Source of the DNA: Pseudonocardia sp.
GTDB taxonomy: Bacteria; Actinomycetota; Actinomycetes; Mycobacteriales; Pseudonocardiaceae
Length of the DNA: 36,941 bases
Reading direction: 5' to 3'
Assembly (NCBI GenBank): GCA_029266775.1
Contig: JAQSWF010000005.1
Location: 1 to 36,941, forward strand
Of the stretch, positions 1-10,223 are shown piece after piece (the first letter of the stretch is position 1; each line of letters begins with the position of its first letter). The notes beneath the pieces were generated by a model. It made no database searches. It saw only the letters and a program-made list of their open reading frames with translations, and was not told the origin of the DNA. The position numbers and the translations under genes were made by a program.

Positions 1-650
1 GGGATGTCGCGGAAGTGCTTCTCGACCCGCGCGAGCACCCCGTCGACCCCGAGCTGCCCGAAGGAACCGGCGACGGTGACCTGGGCATTGCCCGGCGCGT
101 AGTAGGTGTCGAAGAACGCCGCCGCGTCGTCGAGGCTCGCCGACTCGAGCTCGGTGAAGTCGCCGTAGCCGTTGTGCGCGTTCGGGAAGGTGTCGTAGAG
201 GACCGGCGGCAGCAGGATCCAGGGGAACCCGCCGTAGGGCCGGTTCAGGACGTTGAGCCGGATCTCCTCCTTGACGACGTCGACCTGGTTGCGCAGGTTC
301 TCCGCCGTCAGCGTGGGGGCCCGCAGGCGGTCCGCCTCGAGGAACAGCGCGCGCTCCAGCGCGGCGGCGGGCAGCACCTCGAAGTAGTCGGTGTAGTCCT
401 GGTGCGTCGAGCCGTTAAAGACCCCGCCGGAGCCCTGCACGTGCCGAAAGTGCGCGAGCTTCTCCAGGCTCTCGCTGCCCTGGAACATGACGTGCTCGAA
501 CAGGTGCGCGAAGCCGGTGCGGCCCTCGGGCTCGGAGCGGAACCCGACGTCGACGTGCACCGCGACCCCCACGACGGGGGTGGTCGAGTCGGGAGCGAGT
601 AGGACACGAAGCCCGTTGGGAAGCGTGGCGCGGTGGAGGTCGACGGGCAC
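1..650 (-). CDS. M16 family zinc metallopeptidase (insulinase-like), 3' end truncated by window edge
   Basis: Minus-strand translation from GTG at 650: VPVDLHRATLPNGLRVLLAPDSTTPVVGVAVHVDVGFRSEPEGRTGFAHLFEHVMFQGSE; inverted zinc motif HLFEH (HxxEH). Confidence 0.88.
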   Translation of the reverse strand, partial: MPVDLHRATLPNGLRVLLAPDSTTPVVGVAVHVDVGFRSEPEGRTGFAHLFEHVMFQGSESLEKLAHFRHVQGSGGVFNGSTHQDYTDYFEVLPAAALERALFLEADRLRAPTLTAENLRNQVDVVKEEIRLNVLNRPYGGFPWILLPPVLYDTFPNAHNGYGDFTELESASLDDAAAFFDTYYAPGNAQVTVAGSFGQLGVDGVLARVEKHFRDI

Positions 651-707
651 GCTCCGACAGTAACCGCACACGCCGGGGTGCTGCGCAGTGCGCCGAATCG
701 GGCACTC

Positions 708-1973
<1,266 letters not shown>

Positions 1974-2021
1974 GCGGTTAGGTTCCCACGGCGCGGGGTC
2001 GAGACGGCGCCGGTACCGGAT

Positions 2022-2074
2022 GGAGCGAACGCGGCGTTGGGTGCATCTGACGTACCCAACGCCGCGTTCGCTCC
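2022..2074 (-). terminator. Perfect 21-bp inverted repeat (11-nt loop) downstream of the ALDH gene
   Basis: ggagcgaacgcggcgttgggt (2022-2042) / acccaacgccgcgttcgctcc (2054-2074); lies just after the ALDH stop at 2102. No U-tract, as is common in high-GC actinobacteria. Confidence 0.75.
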
Positions 2075-2101
2075 GTCAGTGTCGGCCGCCGGGGCGCTCC
2101 G

Positions 2102-3472
2102 TTAGCGTCGGCCGCCGGGGGGCGGGGAGATGTGCACGACCTTGGTCATCGTCATCTCGTCCAGCAGCTCCGGGCCGTAGCCGAAGCCCGCACCGCTCCC
2201 TCGCCGCGGCTCCGCGGCACCTCCCGGAGCGCCGCCGAAGACGTCGTTGACCTTGACCGTGCCCACCGGGAGCGCGCGCCAGGCCGCCTGGGCGTGCCCC
2301 ATGTCGGCGGTGAGCACGGTGGCGGCGAGCCCGTAGTCGTCGTCGATCGCTTCGGCGACCGCGGCGTCGAAGTCCGGCACGACCCGGACAGGGGCGACGG
2401 GCCCGAAGGTCTCCTCGCGCATCACCCGCATGTCCGGGGTGCAGCCGATGAGCACCGTCGGCGGGTAGAAGGCGCCGGGCCCATCGGGCACCGCCCCGCC
2501 GGTCAGCGCTCGCGCCCCCGCGGCGAGCGCCTCCGCAGTCTGCCCGTGCACGTGTTCGCGCTGCCGCCGGTCGACGAGCGGGCCGAGCCGCTCCTGCCAG
2601 GCCTGCGCCTCGTCGACAAGTGCGGCGAGGAACGCGTCGGCGATCGCGGCGTGGCAGTAGATGCGCTCGACCGAGACGCAGATCTGCCCGGCGTTCGCGA
2701 AGGAGCCCAGCGCAGCCTGGGCGGCGGCCCAGGCCGGGTCGACGTGCTCGTCGACAATCAGCGGATCGTTGCCGCCGTTCTCCAGCACGGCCTTCGCGCC
2801 GGCGCGGGCACACTCCAGCGCGATCGCCCGGCCGGTGGTGGAGCTGCCGACGTGCGCGACGACGTCGACGCCGCCCACGAGACGCGCACCCACCGAGCCG
2901 TCGCCGTCGAGGATCTCCAGCACTCCCTCGGGGAGGTGCGCGGCCAGCAGCTCGGCGAAGCGGCGGCCGGTCAACGGGCACCGCTCGCTCGGCTTGTGGA
3001 CGACGGTGTTGCCGGTGACCAGGGCCGCGCCGAGAAGGCCGGCGGCCACGGCGACCGGGTCGTTCCACGGGGTCAGCACCGCAACGACGCCGCGCGGCCC
3101 CGGGACCATGAGGTCGGTGGCGTCCCAGCGGCCGTGCAGGCTGCGGCCGCGGTGCACGGGCCCGAGCTCCGCGTACTGGACGAGCGTCCCGATCCCCGCG
3201 TCTACCCCGCCCCGGGCGTCACCGAGCGGCTTGCCCGTCTCGCGCTCGTTGAGGGCGGCGAGCTCGTCCGCGGCCTCGGTCACGGCTGCCGCAGCAGCGT
3301 GGAGAGCTGCGGCGCGCTCGGCGGCGGGCACGCGCGCCCAACCGGGGGCCGCGGCGCGGGCCCTGCCCAGTGCGTCGTCACACGCCCGCGGCGACGCGAT
3401 CGGCACCCGTGCGACGGTCTCGCCGGTGCGCGGGTCCAGCACGGTGATCTCAGAGGACAGTACGGACGTCAC
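2102..3472 (-). CDS. Aldehyde dehydrogenase family protein (succinate-semialdehyde dehydrogenase-like)
   Basis: 456 aa; GVVAVLTPWNDPVAVAAGLLGAALVTGNTVVHKPSE, ENGGNDPLIV, FANAGQICVSVERIYCH (catalytic Cys). Confidence 0.9.
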   Translation of the reverse strand: MTSVLSSEITVLDPRTGETVARVPIASPRACDDALGRARAAAPGWARVPAAERAAALHAAAAAVTEAADELAALNERETGKPLGDARGGVDAGIGTLVQYAELGPVHRGRSLHGRWDATDLMVPGPRGVVAVLTPWNDPVAVAAGLLGAALVTGNTVVHKPSERCPLTGRRFAELLAAHLPEGVLEILDGDGSVGARLVGGVDVVAHVGSSTTGRAIALECARAGAKAVLENGGNDPLIVDEHVDPAWAAAQAALGSFANAGQICVSVERIYCHAAIADAFLAALVDEAQAWQERLGPLVDRRQREHVHGQTAEALAAGARALTGGAVPDGPGAFYPPTVLIGCTPDMRVMREETFGPVAPVRVVPDFDAAVAEAIDDDYGLAATVLTADMGHAQAAWRALPVGTVKVNDVFGGAPGGAAEPRRGSGAGFGYGPELLDEMTMTKVVHISPPPGGRR

Positions 3473-3515
3473 GCCGGCCCGTACCCGTTCGTGACGCGGT
3501 TACCCGCTCGGTCGC

Positions 3516-4367
3516 TCAGCGGCGCCGCACGGGCGCCGGAGCGGACGGGGGCGGCACGACCGGACCGAGATCGCCGTCCGGCGCGGTGTCCAGGTCGACG
3601 ATCACCGGCGCGTGGTCGCTGGGCGCCTTGCCCTTGCGGGCCTTGCGGTCGATCCACACGGCCGCGACGCGTCCGGCGGGGTCGGCGCCCGCGAGGACCA
3701 GGTCGATGCGCATCCCGAGGTCCTGGTGGAAGCGACCGGCTCGGTAGTCCCAGTAGGTGAATACGCGGCGGTCCGGCCACCGGTCGCGCACGACGTCATG
3801 CAGACCCAGCCCGGTCAGCTCGGCGAGCGCCTTGCGCTCTGCCGGCGTGACGTGGGTCGAGGTGACGAACAGCGCGGGGTCCCACACGTCGTCGTCCGTC
3901 GGCGCGATGTTCATGTCGCCGGCGACGATCGAGGTGGCGGGATCGGCGACCGAGGCACGCAGCGCGGCGAGCCACTCGAGCTTGAACGCGTAGTGCGGGT
4001 CGTCCGGGCTGCGGCCGTTCGGGACGTAGACCGACGTGACGCGCAGCCCGCCGCAGGTGGCCGAGAGGGCACGGGCGTCGGCAGGGGCCTCGGGTGTGGG
4101 GAAGCGGGGCTCGTCGGGCAGGCCGCGCTGCACGTCGTCCAGCCCGACCCGCGACAGCAGCCCGACCCCGTTCCACTGCCCCTGGCCGTAGTGCGCGTAG
4201 GCGTAGCCGCGCTCGGCAAGCGGCTGCGCGAGGGCCTCGGCGAATGCCTCGTCGGACAGCTTGGTCTCCTGCAGGCAGACGACGTCCGGCGCTCGCTCGT
4301 CCAGCCACGCCAGCAGTCGGGGTAGGCGCGCCGCCACCGAGTTCACGTTCCACGTCGCCACCCGCAT
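3516..4367 (-). CDS. xthA: Exodeoxyribonuclease III (xth family)
   Basis: 283 aa; MRVATWNVNSVAARLPRLLAWL, DVVCLQETKL, GDMNIAPTDDDVWD, SDHAPVIVDL. Confidence 0.9.
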   Translation of the reverse strand: MRVATWNVNSVAARLPRLLAWLDERAPDVVCLQETKLSDEAFAEALAQPLAERGYAYAHYGQGQWNGVGLLSRVGLDDVQRGLPDEPRFPTPEAPADARALSATCGGLRVTSVYVPNGRSPDDPHYAFKLEWLAALRASVADPATSIVAGDMNIAPTDDDVWDPALFVTSTHVTPAERKALAELTGLGLHDVVRDRWPDRRVFTYWDYRAGRFHQDLGMRIDLVLAGADPAGRVAAVWIDRKARKGKAPSDHAPVIVDLDTAPDGDLGPVVPPPSAPAPVRRR

Positions 4368-4397
4368 CCGCCCGACGCTACCCGGGGCCCGCGCGAG

Positions 4398-5453
4398 TCA
4401 GTCCGTGGCGGGGGCGGAGGCCTTGCGGACGTAGAGGAGGCGGTCGTCGGCTTCGAGGGCGTCGACGGCGGACGCGTCCACGCGGTACAGGTGGTCGCCG
4501 CGGACCACGCCGAGGACGATGTCCTGCAGGTGCCGGGGCGAGCCGCCGACCTCCGCCTCTTCGACGGGGCGCTCGCTGATGGCGAACCCGGCGTCGGGGG
4601 TCAGCAGGTCTTCGACAACCTCCACCACGCTCGGCGTCGTCGTCGCCATGCCCAGGAGCCGTCCCGCCGTCTCCGCCGAGACCACCACCGAACTGGCGCC
4701 GGACTGCCGCAGCAGGTGCACGTTCTCGGACTCGCGCACGGACGCGACGATCCGGACGTTGGGCGAGAGCTCCCGGGCGGTCAGCGTCACCAGCACGGCG
4801 GTGTCGTCGCGGTTCACGGCAACGACGATCGCCGACGCCTGGTGCACCCCGGCAATGCGCAGCACGCTGGACCGGGTCGCGTTGCCGGTCACGGTCACCA
4901 GCCCGAGCGCGGACGCGGCGTCGAGGTTCGCCCGGTCGGTGTCGACGACGACGATGTCGGTCGGCTCGGCGCCGTCGCCAAGCAGCGTCTCGACGGCGGC
5001 ACGTCCCTTGGTGCCGTAGCCGACGACGATGGTGTGGTCACGCACCCGGGACCTCCAGCGGGAGATGCGGAACGCCTGTCGCGAGCGCTCGGTCAGGAGC
5101 TCGACCGTGGTGCCCACCAGGACGATGAGGAAGAGGAGCCGCAACGGCGTGATCACCAGCGCAGTGACCAGCCGGGCTTGGGGCGTGACCGGGATGATGT
5201 CGCCGTATCCGGTCGTCGAGAGCGACACCGTCGCGTAGTAGAAGGCGTCGTTGAACGAGATCGGTGTATCGCTGGCGTTGTCCCGGTACCCGTCGCCGCC
5301 GAGGTAGACGATCAGCGCGGCGGCGAACAGCGAGCCGAGGGCCACGACGACCCGTCCCAGCAGCGCCACGACCGGTGCTGCCGCCAACTCGGGCATGCGG
5401 ACGAGCCCGACCGGCGACGGATCGCGCCGCGGTCGGCGTAAGCGCGTTATCAC
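4398..5453 (-). CDS. Potassium channel with TrkA-N (RCK) domain
   Basis: 351 aa; selectivity filter TTGYGDI, Rossmann motif VVGYGTKGRAAVETL, C-terminal RCK-C-like region. Confidence 0.9.
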   Translation of the reverse strand: MITRLRRPRRDPSPVGLVRMPELAAAPVVALLGRVVVALGSLFAAALIVYLGGDGYRDNASDTPISFNDAFYYATVSLSTTGYGDIIPVTPQARLVTALVITPLRLLFLIVLVGTTVELLTERSRQAFRISRWRSRVRDHTIVVGYGTKGRAAVETLLGDGAEPTDIVVVDTDRANLDAASALGLVTVTGNATRSSVLRIAGVHQASAIVVAVNRDDTAVLVTLTARELSPNVRIVASVRESENVHLLRQSGASSVVVSAETAGRLLGMATTTPSVVEVVEDLLTPDAGFAISERPVEEAEVGGSPRHLQDIVLGVVRGDHLYRVDASAVDALEADDRLLYVRKASAPATD

Positions 5454-5703
5454 GGTGGGGTCCTCACACGCCGGTCCTCATCGTCCCGGACCCTAACGCC
5501 TGTCCCGGAGATCAACACCGCAGCGCAGCGCGGCAGAATCCACAGGCGCCACCCTGCCGTCGCCATCGTGTGCTGCACCTCCGCTCGCGGTCCGTCAACG
5601 CCGTCGCGCCGGCGCCGGTTCCCCCGGGGGCATGATCGTCATGTGATCCGGGTCCCGGCCCGGTTAGGGTCTGCGGATCCGGGTGTGACGACGGAGGCGC
5701 GAG

Positions 5704-6816
5704 ATGGTCGGTGTCGGCCCCGAGCACGCGGCGGACCCGCGGCTGGGGCAGCCCGCTCCGCGCCGATGGTGGACGCCGGGACGTCGGGACGGCCGGGCCC
5801 AGGCACACGCGGCGATGGACGTCCTCGGCGCCGGAGCCGAAATCGCCGCGGGGCTCCGCAACGGCCTCACCGCGCCGGCGGCGGGCGGCGCGGTGCGCCG
5901 GCTGCGGTCGCTGCTGGGCGCCGACGCGGTCGGTTTGGTCGATCTCGACGGCGCGCACACGTGGGCCGGCCGAGCGGGCGAGCCGGCCGAGCTGCTGGTC
6001 GACGACGTGCTGCGGACCAACCGTCGCTGCGCGCGCGACGAGGTGCAGGCCCTGCCGCTGCGGGTGCGCGACGAGCCGGCAGGCGTGCTCGTCGTGGCCG
6101 GCCCAGTGTCCGCCGCGGCCGCGCGGCAGGCCGCTGCCTGGGTCGCGGACGCGCTGCACCGGGGTCGCCTCGAGGCGTCGGCGGAGGCCGCCGAGCAGGC
6201 CGAGCTGCGGGCGCTGCGGGCGGAGATCTCGCCTCACTTCGTCTACAACGCCCTGACGACGATCGCGTCGTTCGTGCGCTCGGATCCGGACCGCGCCCGT
6301 GAGCTGATCCTCGACTTCGCGCTGTTCATCCGGCACAACCTGGCCCGCCGCGGCGAGTACACCACGCTGGCCGGGGAGTTCCGGGCCGTCGAGGCCTACC
6401 TCGCGCTCGCGCGCGCTGTGCTCGGTGAGCGGCTACGCGTGCAGGTGCGGATCGCGCCCGAGGTGCTGCCGGTGGCGATCCCCTTCCTCGTCCTGCAGCC
6501 GCTGGTGGAGAACGCCGTGCAGCACGGCGTCGAGCGGGCGGAGTCGGGCGGCTCGGTACAGATCAGCGGCGAGGCGCAGGGCAGCGACTGTGTCATCGCC
6601 GTAGAGGACGACGGTCCGGGCATGCCCCCCGAGCGGGCCCGTGACGTGCTAGCCGGTCGCGGTGTCGGGTCGAGTCTCGGGCTGGTCAACGTCGACCGCA
6701 GGCTGCGGTCCGTGTTCGGCGCCGGCTACGGCCTCGTGATCGAGACGGCGTCGGGGGCCGGCACCCGGGTCGTGGTGCGGATCCCCCGGTTCCACGCCGG
6801 TGTGGTGGCATCATGA
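5704..6816 (+). CDS. LytS/YehU-type sensor histidine kinase without evident TM segments; N-terminal region possibly GAF-like
   Basis: 370 aa; H-box AEISPHFVYNALTTIASFVRSDPDRARELILDFALFIRHNL, N-box LQPLVENAVQHGVE, EDDGPGMP. GGAGG-type RBS upstream. Confidence 0.88.
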   Translation: MVGVGPEHAADPRLGQPAPRRWWTPGRRDGRAQAHAAMDVLGAGAEIAAGLRNGLTAPAAGGAVRRLRSLLGADAVGLVDLDGAHTWAGRAGEPAELLVDDVLRTNRRCARDEVQALPLRVRDEPAGVLVVAGPVSAAAARQAAAWVADALHRGRLEASAEAAEQAELRALRAEISPHFVYNALTTIASFVRSDPDRARELILDFALFIRHNLARRGEYTTLAGEFRAVEAYLALARAVLGERLRVQVRIAPEVLPVAIPFLVLQPLVENAVQHGVERAESGGSVQISGEAQGSDCVIAVEDDGPGMPPERARDVLAGRGVGSSLGLVNVDRRLRSVFGAGYGLVIETASGAGTRVVVRIPRFHAGVVAS

Positions 6817-7622
6817 CCGATCGCGCGAGGTCGTCGGACGCCGCGAGCGGTGGAGAGCTGCGCGCGCTGGTCGTCGACGATGTCGCGCCGGCTCTGGACG
6901 AGCTGTGCCAGCTGCTGAACGAGACCGCGGGTGTGCAGGTCGTCGGGGCGGCCGGCGACGCGCTCACCGCCCTCCGGCTGATTCAGAGCACGCCGCTCGA
7001 CGTCGTGTTCCTCGACATCTCGATGCCCGGCATGGACGGGCTGGAGCTGGCGGGCCTGCTCGGGCGCATGACCAATCCGCCCTCGGTCGTCTTCGTCACC
7101 GCCTTCGAGCAGCACGCGGTGTCGGCGTACGGCGTCGGCGCCGTGGACTACCTGCTCAAACCGGTTTCCGCCGGGCGGCTCGCGGCGGCGCTCGGCCGGG
7201 TGCATCGCGTCGGCCCGAGCGGAGCGGCAGCGGCGCCGGTCGTTGACGAGCTCGCCGCGGTCCCCGTCGAGCTGGGTGGACGCACTCGGTACGTGCGCCG
7301 CGCGGAGGTGCGCTTCGCCGAGGCGCACGGCGACTACGTCCGCCTGCACACCCGCGGCGGGCGACACCTCGTCCGCATCCCGATCTCTCGGCTTGAGGAG
7401 CACTGGCGTGGGGCGGGCTACGTCCGCGTGCACCGCAGCTACCTGCTCGCCGTGCACGCCGTGCAGGAGCTGCGCAGCGACGTCAGCGGCGGCCTGCTCG
7501 CCCACACCGACGCCGGGGACGTCCCGGTGAGCCGCCGGCACGCCCGCGAGCTGCGCGACCTGCTGCTCGACGCCGCGACGCGCGGCGTGTTCGACCCGGC
7601 GACCCGGCGGGACGGCCGGTGA
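6813..7622 (+). CDS. LytTR-family response regulator
   Basis: REC domain LVVDDVAPALDEL, VFLDISMPGMDGLELA, FVTAFEQHAVSAYGVGAVDYLLKPV; LytTR domain RTRYVRRAEVRFAEAHGDYVRLHTRGGRHLVRIPISRLEEHW...VRVHRSYLLAV. Overlaps the kinase stop by 4 nt. Confidence 0.92.
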   Translation: MTDRARSSDAASGGELRALVVDDVAPALDELCQLLNETAGVQVVGAAGDALTALRLIQSTPLDVVFLDISMPGMDGLELAGLLGRMTNPPSVVFVTAFEQHAVSAYGVGAVDYLLKPVSAGRLAAALGRVHRVGPSGAAAAPVVDELAAVPVELGGRTRYVRRAEVRFAEAHGDYVRLHTRGGRHLVRIPISRLEEHWRGAGYVRVHRSYLLAVHAVQELRSDVSGGLLAHTDAGDVPVSRRHARELRDLLLDAATRGVFDPATRRDGR

Positions 7623-8011
7623 CCGGTCGGCCGAGCGGACGCGCCCCCCGACGCGTCGCGGTGACCAGCCCGCAGACCCGGATTGCGCTCGCCGGCCGTC
7701 GCGGGCCGCCGGTCCGCGCGCCCCGGCTCACCGCCGACGAGCTCGAGCGGGCCGAGCGGGTCCGCGGCCGGCAGCTGAGCCGGGCCATCACGGCGCTGCT
7801 CGCCGTCGCCGCGTTCCTCGTGGGCGTGCCCGTCCTGCTCGACCTGTTCCCTCAGCTGGACGACGTGCGGCTGCTCGGCATCCCCGTCTCGTGGCTGGCG
7901 GTCGCGGTGCTGCCGTGGCCGGTGCTCACGGGCCTGGCCTGGTGGCAGCTGCGCCGGGCGGAGAACGTCGAGAACGCCGACGACGCCACCGCTGCTGGCG
8001 GCGCGCCATGA
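7619..8011 (+). CDS. Small two-TM membrane protein co-encoded with the symporter
   Basis: 130 aa; two hydrophobic segments; stop overlaps the next start (ATGA at 8008). Confidence 0.75.
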   Translation: MTGRPSGRAPRRVAVTSPQTRIALAGRRGPPVRAPRLTADELERAERVRGRQLSRAITALLAVAAFLVGVPVLLDLFPQLDDVRLLGIPVSWLAVAVLPWPVLTGLAWWQLRRAENVENADDATAAGGAP

Positions 8012-9711
8012 TCGCTCTCGCCGTCGTGCCCGTCGTCGTCGCGACGCTGCTCATCGGCGCCCGCGGCGTGGCGGCGATGCGCACCACCTCGGACTTCCTC
8101 GTCGCGTCCCGGCGAATCTCGCCCACTTTCAACGCGGCCGCCGTCTCCGGCGAGTACCTGTCCGCCGCCTCGTTCCTCGGCGTCGCCGGGCTCGTGGTCA
8201 AGGGCGGCGTGGGGGCGCTGTGGTACCCGGTCGGGTTCACCGCGGGCTACCTGTTGATGCTCACCCTCGTCGCGGCCCCGCTGCGGCGCACCGGCGCGCT
8301 CACGGTGCCCGACTTCGCCGAGGCCCGGCTCGGCTCCGCCACGTTGCGCCGACTGTGCGCGGTGATCGTCCTGGTGATCGGGTGCCTGTACCTCGTCCCC
8401 CAATTCACAGCGGCGGGGCACGTGTTGACGCTGGTCAGCGGGACGCCGTACTGGGTCGGCGTCGTCGTGGCCGGCGCCGCGGTCAGCGTCACCCTCGCGC
8501 TCGGCGGGATGCGGGCTGCCACGTACGTGCAGGCGTTCCAGTTCGTGCTCAAGCTCGTGCTGTTCATCGTCCCCGCGGTGTGGCTGCTCGTCGCGGTCGG
8601 CCCGCAAGTGCGCGGCGAGGCCCTGAACCCCGTCGAGTTCACGCAGTTCCCGCGCGACACCGTCGTCGACTTCACCGTCGACACCCGGCTGAGCCTGGCC
8701 GAGCCGGTCACGGTGCGGATCGACGGCGAGCCCCCGGTCACGCTGCCTCCGGGCCAGCACACCGCGGCGGCAGGCGAGCGGTGGGAGTTCCCGGCAGGCG
8801 CCGCCGTGCCGCGCGTCGACGGCGCCGAGGTGCCCGGCAGCACCAGGTGGGAGCGGCCCCTCCTCGACGCCGGCCCCACCGCGGACGGCTCGGACGGACA
8901 CGCCCTGCTCGCCACCGGCTCGGTGCTGATGGCGACGGCGCTGGGGACGATGGGCCTGCCGCACATCCTCATCCGTTTCCACACCAGCCCGGACGGACGC
9001 AGCGCGCGGCGCACAGCAGCGATCACCGTGGGCCTGCTCGGCGCGTTCTACCTGTTTCCCGGCGTGTACGGGCTGCTGGGCGCCGTGCTGCTGCCGGAGC
9101 TGTACCTCTCCGGCGCGACCGACACCGTCGTCGTCGCGCTTCCCTCTCGGGTGGACCCCGGATGGCAGGGCGACCTGTTCACGGCGCTGCTCACCGCCGG
9201 CGCCTTCGCCGCGTTCCTCGCCACGTCGCTGGGGTTGCTACTCGCGGTCTCCGGTGCGGTTGCGCACGACCTGATCCCGGCGACGCTGCGCCGCCTCCGG
9301 CTGACGTCGCTCGCTGCCGCCACCGTCGTGGTGCTGCTGGCGCTGCCCGCGGCGCAGGTCGACGTCGGGGCGCTCGTCACCTCGGCGTTCGCGGTCGCCG
9401 CGTCCACGTTCTGTCCGCTGCTCGTGCTCGGCATCTGGTGGAGACGCCTGACGGCGCAGGGCGCACAGGTGGGGATGCTCGTCGGGCTGGTCAGCTCGGC
9501 CGGGGTGATGGCCGCCGGCCTGGTGGCCGGCCTGGAGCCGGGTGTGCCCGCCTTGCTGCTCGCCCAGCCCGCGCTGTGGTCCGTGCCGCTGGCATTCGCC
9601 ACCATGGTGGCCGTCTCCCTCCGCGGCGAACCCCCGTCGGGCGCGACGTCCGCGATGTTGAGGCTGCACCTCGACGAGAGCCGTCCAGTGCCCACTCGGA
9701 GCCGCTCCTAA
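8008..9711 (+). CDS. Sodium:solute symporter (cation/acetate symporter-like) with large extramembrane loop
   Basis: Starts MIALAVVPVVVATLLIGARGVAAMRTTSDFLVASRRISPTFNAAAVSGEYLSAASFLGVAG; SSS-family signature and TM pattern. Start chosen at ATG 8008 rather than ORF start 7891. Confidence 0.87.
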   Translation: MIALAVVPVVVATLLIGARGVAAMRTTSDFLVASRRISPTFNAAAVSGEYLSAASFLGVAGLVVKGGVGALWYPVGFTAGYLLMLTLVAAPLRRTGALTVPDFAEARLGSATLRRLCAVIVLVIGCLYLVPQFTAAGHVLTLVSGTPYWVGVVVAGAAVSVTLALGGMRAATYVQAFQFVLKLVLFIVPAVWLLVAVGPQVRGEALNPVEFTQFPRDTVVDFTVDTRLSLAEPVTVRIDGEPPVTLPPGQHTAAAGERWEFPAGAAVPRVDGAEVPGSTRWERPLLDAGPTADGSDGHALLATGSVLMATALGTMGLPHILIRFHTSPDGRSARRTAAITVGLLGAFYLFPGVYGLLGAVLLPELYLSGATDTVVVALPSRVDPGWQGDLFTALLTAGAFAAFLATSLGLLLAVSGAVAHDLIPATLRRLRLTSLAAATVVVLLALPAAQVDVGALVTSAFAVAASTFCPLLVLGIWWRRLTAQGAQVGMLVGLVSSAGVMAAGLVAGLEPGVPALLLAQPALWSVPLAFATMVAVSLRGEPPSGATSAMLRLHLDESRPVPTRSRS

Positions 9712-9713
9712 TC

Positions 9714-9753
9714 ACCGTTCGTCGGCGCTCTGAACCGTTCGTCGGCCGTTCAT
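9714..9753 (+). promoter_or_regulatory. Candidate LytTR response-regulator binding site (direct repeats)
   Basis: ACCGTTCGTCGGC at 9714-9726 and again at 9734-9746 (20-bp spacing), plus degenerate GCCGTTCAT at 9745-9753. ACCGTTCGT fits the recalled LytTR consensus [TA][AC][CA]GTTN[AG][TG]. Confidence 0.5.
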
Positions 9754-9866
9754 CGATCGAGACCGCGGGGTGGCCGCCACGACTTTCGCGTCCGGTCGGT
9801 TCGTCTTTTCCTTAGGCACACGGAACTCGCGGGGGCAACCCGCGTCCTACGTGCGAGGAGGCACTT

Positions 9867-10223
9867 GTGACCGCGACCGACCGACCGTTGCCTTCCGAGG
9901 CGCAGGACTGGGAGGCGATGCTCGCCCGCCCCGAGTTCCAGGAGCTGCGGCGCCGGCTGCGCCGCTTCGTGTTCCCGATGACCGCGCTGTTCCTCGGCTG
10001 GTACCTGCTCTATGTCCTCATGGCCACCTACGCCGTGGGATTCATGTCGATCAAGCTGTGGGGCAACATCAACGTGGGCCTCGTGTTCGGCCTGCTCCAG
10101 TTCGTCTCGACATTCGCGATCACCGCCGCGTACGTGCGGTTCGCCGACCGCAAGTTGGACCCGCTGTCGGCTGAGTTGCGTGGCGAGATCGAGAGCGGCG
10201 AGTTCGAGAGGGGCGGCAAGTGA
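9867..10223 (+). CDS. DUF485 family membrane protein
   Basis: 118 aa; FQELRRRLRRFVFPMTALFLGWYLLYVLMATYAVGFMSIKLWGNINVGLVFGLLQFVSTFAITAAYVRFADRKLDP; RBS gaggagg upstream of the GTG start. Confidence 0.9.
   Translation: MTATDRPLPSEAQDWEAMLARPEFQELRRRLRRFVFPMTALFLGWYLLYVLMATYAVGFMSIKLWGNINVGLVFGLLQFVSTFAITAAYVRFADRKLDPLSAELRGEIESGEFERGGK

Noticed and set aside
2132-3760. 542-aa plus-strand ORF opposite ALDH/xthA
   Set aside because: Spans two well-supported minus-strand genes; compositionally a shadow ORF.
5640-5690. gatccgggt direct repeat upstream of lytS considered as an operator
   Set aside because: Short, GC-rich and without the LytTR consensus; not distinguishable from background.
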